Under the pieces are notes generated by a model that saw only the letters and a program-made list of their open reading frames with translations, had not been told where the DNA came from and made no database searches. From Geosiphon pyriformis (taxonomy: Eukaryota > Glomeromycota > Glomeromycetes > Archaeosporales > Geosiphonaceae), in assembly GCA_016748015.1 (NCBI GenBank), contig JAAOMT010000134.1, positions 559,341-623,340 of the forward strand: a stretch of 64,000 nt of DNA. Direction: 5' to 3'. Of the stretch, positions 24,427 through 34,016 are shown in pieces. The translations under genes were made by a program, and so were the position numbers. Position 1 is the first letter of the stretch, and the number at the start of each line of letters is the position of its first letter.

Positions 24427-25400
24427 CTATCTTGACTGTCTTTTATCTCCAAATTCTTGTTTTTGAAGTGATGTTAATCCTTTGTGATCTGTGTATACTT
24501 CAAACTTCTGGCTCAAGTATTTTTTCCATTTCATAACTGCCCAGTATATCGCTAAGTGTTCTTGTTCTGGTGTTCCATGGTTCTTTTTGGCTGGTGTTAA
24601 ATCTCTGCTGGCATATGCTACTGGATGTTCCCTGCCATCTGGTCCTCTCTGAGATAGTACTGCTCCCAATGCTTGGCTGGATGCATTAGTGGTGATAATG
24701 AATGGTTTGCTGTAATCTGGATAGATCAGTACTAAAGCTTGAATGAGCTTTCTTCTCAGAATATTAAAAGCTTCTTGTTGACTTTCTGTCCATTCATATT
24801 TTGTATTCTTGGTTTGCAGTTGGTTGAATGGCTGCACTATCTTGGAAAAGTTTTTGATAAAACGTTGATAGTAGCTGGCAAATCCCAAGAATAATTTCAG
24901 TTTTGTTATATTTGTTGGCACTGGAAAGTTCTTTACTATCTTTATTTTCTCTGAATCCGTTTTGATGCTGTCTTTGCTAACTATGTGTTCCAAGAATTTT
25001 AGTTCTGTTTTGCCGAAAAAACACTTTGTTGTATTTAACTTTAGTTTTGTTTTTCTTAGTTTTTTGAACACTTGTTGAAGATGATGAAGATGATCATCAA
25101 ATGTTTTTGAGAATACATTGGTGTTGTCCAAGTATACAACTACTGATTTCCACAATAAGCCAGTATAAACAATTTCCATTAGCCTTTAAAAAGTGGCTGG
25201 TGTATTGGTTAAGCCAAATGGCATTACTTCAAATTCAAAATTCCCTTCTCTGGTGGTAAATGCCATCTTTTTTTTGTCAGCTAAATCCATGGCTACTTGT
25301 TAGTAACCACTGTCCAGGTTTAATGTTGAAAACCATTTGTTTCCACCAAAGGCATCAAATAATTCTTAGATCCGTGGGGTGGAGTAGCTATCTCCATAAG
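24427..25400 (-). pseudogene. Reverse transcriptase and RNase H of Gypsy element 2
   Basis: The 250-residue frame 25179-24427 holds the RT palm (KSVVVYLDNTNVFSKTF, KLKLNTTKCFFGK, FLEHIVSK), thumb (LKLFLGFASYYQRFIKNFS) and RNase H (FIITTNASSQALGAVLSQRG, HPVAYASRDL, KFEVYTDHKGL). RT has YLDN instead of YxDD, and RNase H has TNAS where TDAS is usual. The RT front part (25180-25400) is interrupted by stops. Confidence 0.82.
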
Positions 25401-25499
25401 TTACTCTATTGAGTTTTCTATAATCTACACAAAAGTGGATCTTTCCATTTTTTTTATGAATGAGTACCACTGGTGATGACCATGGGCTTATTAATGACT

Positions 25500-26100
25500 G
25501 AATTAGTCCATTGTCAAGCATTCAGTTTATCTCTTGCTGGATAATCTCATGGCTAGCTGGTGGTACTCTGTATGCTCTTTGTTTAATTGACATTGTATCT
25601 CCAGTCTTAATCTAATGCTGAATGATGTCAGTTCGACCAAACTCATTTTTGCTGGCAAAGATGTCATTGAAATTGTTGAGCAACATCTTAAGTTGCATAC
25701 TTTGGAGTGAATCCAAGTTTCCCATGTTCATTTGTTCCAATTATTCTGGTTGAAGCAAATAATTTTTGCTTCGTCTATATATTATTTGTGATGTGATATT
25801 GACATATTCACAAAGCTGTAGAAAGTCTGGAATAGTGCTTGGTGGTTGATCCTCTATTTCAGTACTTAAGTATCCAATGGTGGTTTCAGCTGGTATTTCT
25901 ACAATATTTCCAGTGTTGTTGTAGATGGGAATTTTGATATGGTTATGGCTTTTGGCTGGTATGTGTAGATTGATAAGTCCAATTTCTCTTGATTCACAAA
26001 GGATTGGTTCTGCTTCAAAAATCTGATTCTGTTCTTTTACTTCTCACTTTATCCCTATCATGTACTAGTCATATGGTGAAATGGAAATTGCTTGATCCAC
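25500..26100 (-). pseudogene. Segment between dUTPase and RT of Gypsy element 2
   Basis: Colinear with the open frame at 19512-19955 in element 1 but with more stops, for example at the NNFNDIFASKNEFGRTDI lead-in to RT. It is part of the same pol reading. Confidence 0.5.
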
Positions 26101-26880
26101 TAAGATAATTTCTCTTTAGTCAACAATTTCTTCTTCTGCCATATTAACTGGTACATTTATTCTACTCATTGATCCAAATCCCTGTATTCTTCTCACTGTT
26201 ATTCCTAATTCCTCCCTCTTTCCTACTGATATTAACTAAGCTACTCTAATCAGAGACAGGAATATTGCCTGTGCTATCTTTTTGTTGGGCTCTATTATAT
26301 AGGTCTTTTCTGAGTCATTTTGTAGCATAGCGATGATATTTCCTATATATCCCACATCAATTATTCCTCCTCTTATATTAATCTCTCTTTTCGCTAAACT
26401 ACTTCTAGATGCTAATTGAACCATTGTTGTTGTCAGAATTTCCAGCACTATTTTCAGATCAATGCAGGTGTGCAAATGTGGTTCCAATTTGATGGCTTTT
26501 TTTTTCAGATACCTTAGATTAAACCCTGCATCAGTATCATGCACGTGTTCTGGCATGATACCTTTCCCATTGTCACTATACCATTTCAACTCCTGTTCCT
26601 TGGAGAGATCTGGTAGTCCAATATATTGTTTGTAGTTTGTATTAGAGTTTGGATCTGAGTTGGAATCATTGTCATTGTTATTGCTATTTTGAATGGAGCT
26701 TGAACCGTTGTTGTCATTGTCATTGTCAGAGTTTGAATCGCGATTGATTGGCGATTCTGATTCTGATATGCAATTGCTGATTGGTTTTTCCTCTTCAGGG
26801 ATTGTGTAAATTATGCATGGTAGTGGATTGTAAATGAGATCACACTCATTACAATATTAAAAGTCACATGAAATTAAATA
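26100..26880 (-). pseudogene. dUTPase domain of Gypsy element 2
   Basis: The open part 26589-26236 covers motifs 1-4: HDTDAGFNLRY, ASRSSLAKREI, GGIIDVGYIGNI and NKKIAQAIF. Beyond a TAG at 26236 the frame continues with motif 5 (GFGSMSR) around 26170. An Asp/Asn/Ser-rich acidic stretch precedes the domain, at about 26630-26770. Equivalent to 19959-20774 in element 1. Confidence 0.75.
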
Positions 26881-27513
26881 GTGGTCACATAGCTGGGTGT
26901 TTAGCTATGCTAAACACTCTTCTTGTTCTTCTCTTGTGAGTGTTAGTCACTAGTAGTGCTCATGAAATTCCTCTGGATCGTCTTCGATGTTGCCAAAGAC
27001 ATCAAAGATTTGGACATATTCACACTCAGGTAGAGATAGTAGGTTGTTTTTAATTTCTCTCAGCTCCTCTGTTGTAGTGCCTTCTGACATAGCATATGCC
27101 ATTCTTCAGATCTCATCTTTGTCGTGTGGGTATCCTTCTAGGTGTCTTAATGCTCACTTCCAGATGTCATTGATGGGAGTTTTCTTTTATACCCAGTCAT
27201 TGATCAGAATGGTGTATTGGCATGTTTCATCACATGCTCCTCCTCTTCCAGGAATGTCTTTCCACATCCCTTTATCTAAGAGGGTATCTCTACAAGTTAA
27301 ACACAAGGTACCGTCCCATTTTCTTATTTTTGGCGGTTGTCTATTGCATTCAAGGATGCATGGGCAACAGTAGTACTTGGTTGCTGTCATCCATTCTTTG
27401 TCTTTTCTACAGCATGTGCTCATTGTTGACAGTTTCTTGCCACAACTAACACATACAAGTTTGGGTCGGTGGTAAGCATTTTGAAGTGGTGTCGCATATA
27501 GAATATGAGTCAA
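26880..27513 (-). pseudogene. Cysteine-rich segment of Gypsy element 2
   Basis: The 108-residue frame 27513-27187 has many Cys pairs: CVSCGKK, STCCRKD, YCCPC, CLTCRDTL and CDETCQY. The spacing suggests several zinc-binding modules. It sits between protease and dUTPase. I cannot match it to a named retroelement domain. Confidence 0.55.
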
Positions 27514-27831
27514 GGAGGTGGTTTGCTTTGGTTCCTCTTCTTGTTCTTTTCCTTTTCCTTTTTTTTCCCAACTCTATTCAGTGGCTGGTTCACTTTGGCC
27601 ATTGTCACTCCACAATCCTTGGTTTGTTCTTCAGGTAAGTTTTTCTTCTTCTTTCCTCTTTCCTTTGTCATTCTATGAGAGTACAAGTGGCAATTTATTG
27701 TGGTCGTTGTCAGCCCACAAGACTTGGTAAGCTTCCCAGATAGGCTTCTTTTCTTCTTCCTCCAGCTCTATCAATAGTTCCTCTCTTAATGGAACCTTGA
27801 AGTGGCCACACGTGGCTGGCACATGTGTGTG

Positions 27832-28413
27832 TTAACTATTGATGTTTAGTTGGAGCTCTTGCATCATCCAGTCCAGAACGGCATTGGTTTTGAACAGCCA
27901 GTCATTACCAACTAGAGCTTGGTATTGAGTGGCTTCCATCACCAAGACTTTAATGGGAGTGATAATGTCATTGACTTCAAATGGGAATTCATCTATCTCG
28001 CTAATAGGCGTTTTGGTCACTCCATTGGCTGTGATAATTCTGGCACTGGCAGTGTAATCAACTTGGTGACTTAATTGGTCTATGAGTTGTTGTGTGATGA
28101 TGCTACCTGCTGAACTGCTGTCAAGGATCAATTTGATAGATTGTCCATTGACTTTGGCATCCATGTATATCGCAGTGATTGGTTTGGCTTCAAAAGCGGC
28201 TCCACTAAATAATGGCGTTGCAGTTGTTTTCTCGAATTTGAATGGGAAGATAGTAGTCAAGAACTTGTCTTCGGTGATAGTAACAGATGGGATATTACTG
28301 GTGAGTGGTTGTTTTTGGGTGGATTCCAGGTTATTGGCTGAGGCATCTTCTGGGGTAATCAGGAGACTTAAATAGTTCTGGAAATTCAGGTTTTGGGTGG
28401 CACCAGTACCCAA
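27832..28413 (-). pseudogene. Retroviral-type aspartic protease of Gypsy element 2
   Basis: 193-residue frame. The active-site region reads KLILDSSSAGSIITQQL, where DSG or DTG is expected, so the glycine is Ser here. A single G-to-A change from GGC would do this. Downstream are the hydrophobic flap-side strands and the ILG/LVGNDW-type motif (QALVGNDWLFK), with a second DW later. The frame is open but probably inactive. Confidence 0.75.
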
Positions 28414-28429
28414 ATTCTACGAACACAAT

Positions 28430-30560
28430 CCTGTTTGCTGGTTTGACGAACTGGGAATCAGTTAATGGACTACTATTGCCAATTGCCAGTTTTGTTGTAT
28501 CATTCTCAGCCTTTGGAGTCTGTTTTGAAGCAAGTTTTGTGGCGGTGTTTGAATTTGTTGTTGGGGTTAATAAATTACTTAAGGTTACAACTGATAAATT
28601 ACTTGTGGCTGTGGTTGATAGATTGCAGGTGTTTGATAGACTGGAGTTTGATATACTGGTGGTTGATAGATTTGTGACTCCATCATTGGTAGGTAAGTAG
28701 TTTGATCTTGATTTGGGTAATGATTTGGAGTTTGAAATCTGCGATCGGAATTTCGATATTGATTTCCTGATCGTAGATTGTTGCTATAAAATTTGCAGTC
28801 TACTCTTATGTGTTCTTGTTTACCACAGTTGTGGCAAACATGCATTTCTGGCTACTACGGCTGATTAAGTGCTGCTGATGATGATGATGGATGCGACTGA
28901 TTTTGGAAATGATTCACATTTTCTGGATTGTTGCGTCATTGTGGTGGTTGATAAATTGCATGATTGTCAGCTAAGTATCCCTCTAACTTCTGATTAATTG
29001 AATTACTGAATTGTTTCAATTTAGAATCCAATTCAGATGATCCATTCATCACTAAGTTTATGGTGTGAGCATGATTGGCTTTTAATTCAGTAGATTCAAA
29101 ATCTCTGGTATGTGTGACTGCGTCCTGGAAAGTGGTTGGATGCAATGGACGTACGTGTTGCAGGATGCTACTGTACAGGCCATGGATGAATTGATTGAGA
29201 ATTTGTGATGCTATGAAATAATTAGCATCAATTGCTTGGATTTGTCATAGATTTCTATAGAAGCATCCCAGATATGTGGTAACTGCTTCAGTTTCTTTTT
29301 GTTTAATTGTAGTGAAAGTGTTGGCTAATCTGTTGATGCTGTTGTTATTGCTAAAGCATCTCAAAAATTCTAATTTGAAGGTGTTAAAATCTTGGGGTTT
29401 GTTGACCAGGCTTTGATACCATGAATCTGCTGTATCCTTGAGAAAATAAAGTATGGCTTACATGGCTCTGACATTATTCTATTTGTTGGCTGTAATGGCT
29501 TTTTTTACATTATTTAGCCAAACTTGTGTATCATCCTCTTCGCCGGTGAATTTGTCAAGCTTCGCAATTGGTGCATATGCCATTTGTTGTTGTTACTATG
29601 GTAGAAGTTGTTGTTGTTGTTGAAGTGGTACTGGGAGTGGTTGTTGAGTTTGTTGGTTTGGTATTTGGATGGGCTGACCAATTGGTTCAACTGGTGGTTG
29701 ATCAATGATGATAACTGGGAGTAAGTGTTGATTAATTACTTTGAAGTTTTGATTTTGCAGTGCTTAAATATTCGGAGTTTCGATTTCCGGATTTCCTTAC
29801 TGAGTTTGAACATTCGGGGTTCCAAATTCCGGGTTTTTAAGGATTGGGTTTTGGTAAGTAAATTTTTAATCTTCTGATTCTTTTTCCTCTTCTTCTTCAG
29901 ATAGTTCCCATGGAGTAATGGTTCCAAAGTCCAGTTGAGACGGCGGTGATCAAATTCCTGATGGTGTTGGTGATCACGACTTAAATCCTTCAAAATATTT
30001 GCCATATGGTCCTAGTAGATCTGTTTTTCTTTGTTTACTTTGGAATGGGAATTGTCTGAATGTTAATATTGCGTTTAATGTAGATGCGCTTGCTGATGTT
30101 ATATTGATGGCACTTCCCAGTGTGTAGTGATAAAATGGAGCAGTTGGTGATTCAACTCTTGTTTTTTTCCAAGTAGGTGGTTGTATCCTTTTGGGTGTTA
30201 CCGCTGGTGTTTGTAGTTTTCCTTTGCCTTTACTGGCGTAAGTAATTGGATATCTTTGTTGGGTGTGATGTTCAATTTCTTTGTTAATCTCAGTAATAAT
30301 GGAGGCAAAATTGTGATTTGTTGGCAGGTTAGTATTTTGAATTAATTCTCTGTAGAAAGTTTCCCTGACTAATTTAGTATTCACTGATGTTCCTAACAAA
30401 GAGAAAATCTTTTCATTGACATAGAAATTAAAGGCTGATTTGGTGGATATATGGTTGTGGTTTAATCCCAAGTGTTAACAATAATGTTGAAATAGGGATT
30501 TTGCAAATCCTAAATAGTTTGCTCCTATGTTTTCTGATTCTGCCACTTTTGAAAGGTGTT
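28430..30560 (-). pseudogene. Gag region of Gypsy element 2
   Basis: Broken frames. N-terminal part 30471-29974 (NHNHISTKSAFNFYVNEKIF, RYPITYASKGKGKLQ). A Gln/Pro/Asn-rich middle (29705-29514) precedes the capsid-like region, with MHPTTFQDAVTHTRDFEST at 29145. A CCHC zinc knuckle (CHNCGKQEHIRVDC) lies near 28840, and the end is Gln/Tyr/Pro repetitive. An in-frame TAA near 30474 stands where HYCQHLGLN is expected. Nucleic-acid binding by the knuckle is family knowledge. Confidence 0.75.
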
Positions 30561-30584
30561 TGTTGGTGCTGGTTTTCTGTAAGA

Positions 30585-30608
30585 TTATACCTCACAGGAA
30601 GCACCAAA
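30585..30608 (-). other. Primer-binding site next to LTR3
   Basis: In element sense the bases after the 5' LTR are TT then TGGTGCTTCCTGTGAGG. Its complement ends AGGAAGCACCA and can be folded as the 3' acceptor strand and T-stem of a tRNA (CUCAC AGGAAGC A CCA). An elongator tRNA-Met-like primer fits, since those start GCUUC; the identity is inferred. Confidence 0.6.
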
Positions 30609-31485
30609 TGTTACAGGTGACAATTTCTGGTGTTAAATTAAATACAAACCCATAACTTGGTGCTCAAAGCTATTTTCATTGTTAATAATCTGAAGGTTTG
30701 GTATTTGAAGGTTTTGTATTTGAAGGGTTTGGTTGAGTTCTTTGTATAATGGACAGAGATTCAATGGTTATAGTTTTTTTTTGTAGCTTCCCAAAACCGC
30801 AGTTTCATCAATTTCTTTCTCAGCTTGATGGCTGGTATTCTTCCTGGTAAGCTATCTTCAATCAAGTGTTCTACCCTTATTTCTGGGTCTTTTACCAGTC
30901 ATGTTTATCCTGACATCAGTGCCCTGTACGTTAATCCTCAATAGAGTTAGTAAACAACAATAAAATCAAAGCAAAAAAATAAAGAAAATAAAATAAAATA
31001 AAGAAAGAAAGAAATAAGCCAAGGCAATTTACAAGTTAGTATTCCGTTAATAGCCATAATTAAGAGCTATTGTTCCAGTGTGGTTAAGTATCAATTACTA
31101 TCAACATGAAGTGTTAATAGTGGAAATGGGTTTGAGATAACAAATAATTATTTATTAGATGTTTGTAATTTGGAGGATTGCTTAGATTAAATCTAAACTA
31201 AGAGGTCTGTCTTTTCAGCTTCTAATCCTGCTGCTATATATACATAATTGAGATTCCTCAATTCCTTGATTCTTCATGACAGGAATTTTGGAATTTCAGG
31301 AATCCTCTGATTTCTTTGAAAGGAATCCTGGAATTCTGAAATCCTGCAATTCCTCATTGGGGAATCCTAAAATTCCTGAAATCCTGTAATTCCTGAAAGG
31401 AATCCTGAAATTCCATATTTACTACGTCTACTTCTGATTGGCTAATAATCATGCTAATATATTTTCTATATTTCTATGAGTAACA
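30609..31485 (-). repeat. LTR3 (5' LTR of Gypsy element 2)
   Basis: 877 bp, TGTTACAGGTGACAATTTCT at the left end and TGAGTAACA at the right. The primer-binding site lies at its left edge. It shares all internal blocks with the other LTRs, including the palindrome cluster at 31282-31410. Confidence 0.88.
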
Positions 31486-31513
31486 TCAAAAACATGAAGG
31501 ACATGATCACCGA
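31486..31513. other. 28-bp spacer between LTR3 and LTR4
   Basis: The only non-LTR sequence between two LTRs in the same orientation. In element sense it reads TCGGTGATCATGTCC from LTR4, loosely like a primer-binding site but different from that of element 2. It may be all that remains of the internal part of the element that owned LTR4. Confidence 0.5.
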
Positions 31514-32352
31514 TGTTACAGGTGACAATTTCTGGTGTTGAATTAAATACAAACCTGTAACTTGGTGCTCAAAGCTATTCTTGTTGTCAATAATCTGAAG
31601 GTTTTGGTTGAGTTCTTTGTATAATGGACAGAGATTTAATGATAATAGTTTTATCCATAGCTTTCTAAAACTGCAGTTTTGTCAATTTTTTTCTCAGCTT
31701 GATGGCTGGTATTCCTCTTAGTAAACTATCCTCAATCGAGTGTTCTACTCTTATTTCTGGGTCTTTTACCAGTCATGTTTATTTTGACATCAGTGCCCTG
31801 TACGTTAATCCTCAATAGAGTTAGTAAATAACAATAAAATCAAAGTAAGAAAATAAAAAAAATAAAATAAAATAAAGAAAAAAAAAAAATAAGCCAAGGC
31901 AATTTACAAGTTAGTATTCCATCAATAGCCATGATCAAGAGCTATTGTTCTAGTGTAGTTAAGTATCAATTACTATCAACATAAAGTATTGATAGTGGAA
32001 ATGGGTTTGAAATAACAAATAGTTATTTATTAGATGCTTGTGATTTGGAGAGTTGCTTAGATTAAATCTAAACTAAGAGATCTGTTTTTTCAGCTTCTAA
32101 TCCTGCTGCTATATATACATAATTGAGATTCCTCAATTCCTCGATTCTTCATGACAGGAATCCTAGAATTCCTGGAATTCTGTAATTCCTTTGAGAGGAA
32201 TTCTGAAATTCTGCAATTCTTTATTGGGGAATCCTAAAATTTCTGAAATCCTGCAATTTCTGAGAGGAATTCTGGAATTCCATATTTACTATGCCTACTT
32301 CTGATTGGCTAATAATTATGCTAATATATTTCCTATATTTTTATGAGTAACA
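31514..32352 (-). repeat. LTR4
   Basis: 839 bp with TGTTAC/GTAACA ends, closest in sequence to LTR3. Its right edge (TGAGTAACA) abuts LINE ORF1 sequence. No target-site duplication is visible against any other LTR edge in the array (flanks: left ACCGA, right CTGAG). Confidence 0.85.
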
Positions 32353-34016
32353 CTGAGAAAACAAGCTATGCGAACTCAGACAATTTGGTAGTTGACGAAA
32401 CCATAGATGACTCTATGCTGCAGAGAATACACACTTGTACCTACGTGTTGGACCAGCTGCCGAAAGCTTTTTTATTCACTAATCTAAGTGACAACAATAA
32501 TAATGACATCTTGATGTTTCCATCACCCAAATTCGATGGTTCCAGGCAGATTCCGATCATCAGATTACATGTTTCAAATAAACGGAATTTTGATTTAGCC
32601 AAATCCTTTGCGTTGGACATTGATCTTTCTGCAGTATCTGGTAAAACTTTTAATGACAAATTAATGAATGTAAAAAAGATTTTTTATTGTGTGGATGGAT
32701 TTGGGAGAGCCTCTACTCCCTCAAAATTCCCAGGAATAATCAGATCTTCTTTTATATCTGAGTTGAGTCTGAACAAGACTAAGGAATTGGCAATCTGTGA
32801 AAAATTAATGATTAATGAAAATCTTAGGAAGGTAAACATTCAGTCAGATTGGGAAATAATTGTCAAGAAAATTTCTGTGGCTCTTCCAAAGTTGGCTGTG
32901 CAATCAGTCTTTTCTAAATTTGGTAAGATTGTATCAATCAAAATACAACTGATTGGTCTGTGGCAAAAAGCTTTTATTGAGTATAAATTATCTGAGATAG
33001 CTGATTTGGTTGCAGTTAAATAGTCTGTGCTTGTGAGGAAAGATTCTGTTTGTGTGGCAAAAGCAATTGGTGATAAGCAAATATGAGTATCCAAAAATCA
33101 GCATCAGGCATTGTTTTACACTTTCCCAATTAGCACTACTGCTCATGATCTTTCTGGTCTGTTGGATTCATATGGTGAGAAAATCTGTGTTATTGGCTGT
33201 AATCTGGTTACATATGTTCATAATAGGTGTGCTGTCATTTGTTTTGTTGATGAAGCATCTAAATTGGCTGCTATTGATTCGGCTCCGATCTTCAAGGGTG
33301 TGGGTTTGTGTTGGGCTGGTCTTTCTCTGACCTGTTGTACAGCATGTAAACAGTTCAGTCATGTTTCTGGTGTCTGTTCTGTAAGTAAGAATTCTGGTAG
33401 TCATGGCAAGCATGTGGTTATCTCTCAGGATCAGGTTCATCTGGCTAATATATATAGAAAAAAACAAACTCCCATTACCCGTCCAGTTTCCTTTAGTGGT
33501 AAAACATGGGCCTAGATTGCTGGCGACTCTCCCTTTCATGTGGTTTCTTTAGCCGTGTCTGGTGTTGGTTTGATTTCAGTTGTAAAACCTCTTTTAATGG
33601 CCTCTGGATCTCTTGACATATCTGATTTGGGTAATTGTTTGGCATCTTTGGAATGCTCTTTAGAGCTCTTAGCCAATTAGGTTTCTGGTATTATGAAAAA
33701 ACTGAGCTTTGTTGAATTGGTGCCATTGGCACCTCCTTCTTGTGTTTCTTCTCCAGCTGTTTCTGTGTCTGTGGGTTTGGTTGAGGATTCAGATATAGTT
33801 CTGGATAGTGGATCAACTTTGTCTGTCCTTCCTTTTTCTGGTGCTAATGGATCTATAGTTGTTCTTAGTTCTAGCAGTTCAAAGGTTCTTACCTCTAAAG
33901 TAGGCAGTTTGGAATCTAAGATGTCTGCTCTGGAGGCTTCTATTGGTTCAGTTCTGATGAGATTGGATATCTTGTGTTCTAATTCAGGTTCTTCCATTCA
34001 TTCTCCGTTCCAATGA
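32353..34016 (+). pseudogene. LINE ORF1
   Basis: One frame from the LTR4 edge to TGA 34014-34016, with in-frame stops near 33020 (TAG), 33085 (TGA), 33513 (TAG) and 33678 (TAG). Parts: acidic start; IIRSSFISELSLNK; an RRM-like unit around VFSKFGKIVSIKIQ; a zinc-knuckle-like CCTACKQFSHVSGVC; PVSFSGKTWA; then KLSFVELVPLAPPS and LTSKVGSLESKMSALEASI, a likely coiled coil. RNA binding is the expected role. The stops look like Trp and Gln codons hit by C/G-to-T/A changes. Confidence 0.8.

Larger units (their letters stand above)
21321..31485 (-). mobile_element. Gypsy element 2: near-complete Ty3/Gypsy retrotransposon with dUTPase
   Basis: About 10.2 kb, minus strand. Order in element sense: LTR3, primer-binding site, gag with CCHC knuckle, aspartic protease, cysteine-rich segment, dUTPase, RT, RNase H, integrase, post-integrase region, polypurine tract, LTR2. 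RT before integrase makes it Ty3/Gypsy. Both LTRs have TGTTAC/GTAACA ends. No target-site duplication: CCCAT lies left of LTR2 and TCAAA right of LTR3. Many stops, mostly at Trp and Gln codons, mean it is not autonomous now. Confidence 0.88.

Noticed and set aside
28443-28700. Plus-strand Leu/Val-rich frame
   Set aside because: Antisense of the Gln/Pro/Tyr repeats of gag.
31486-31560. Short ATG frame MKDMITDVTGDNF crossing the 28-bp spacer into LTR4
   Set aside because: Ends after about 15 codons; chance frame across the junction.
33677-33997. Minus-strand acidic frame opposite LINE ORF1
   Set aside because: Reverse reading of the ORF1 coiled-coil region, which matches the known family on the plus strand.
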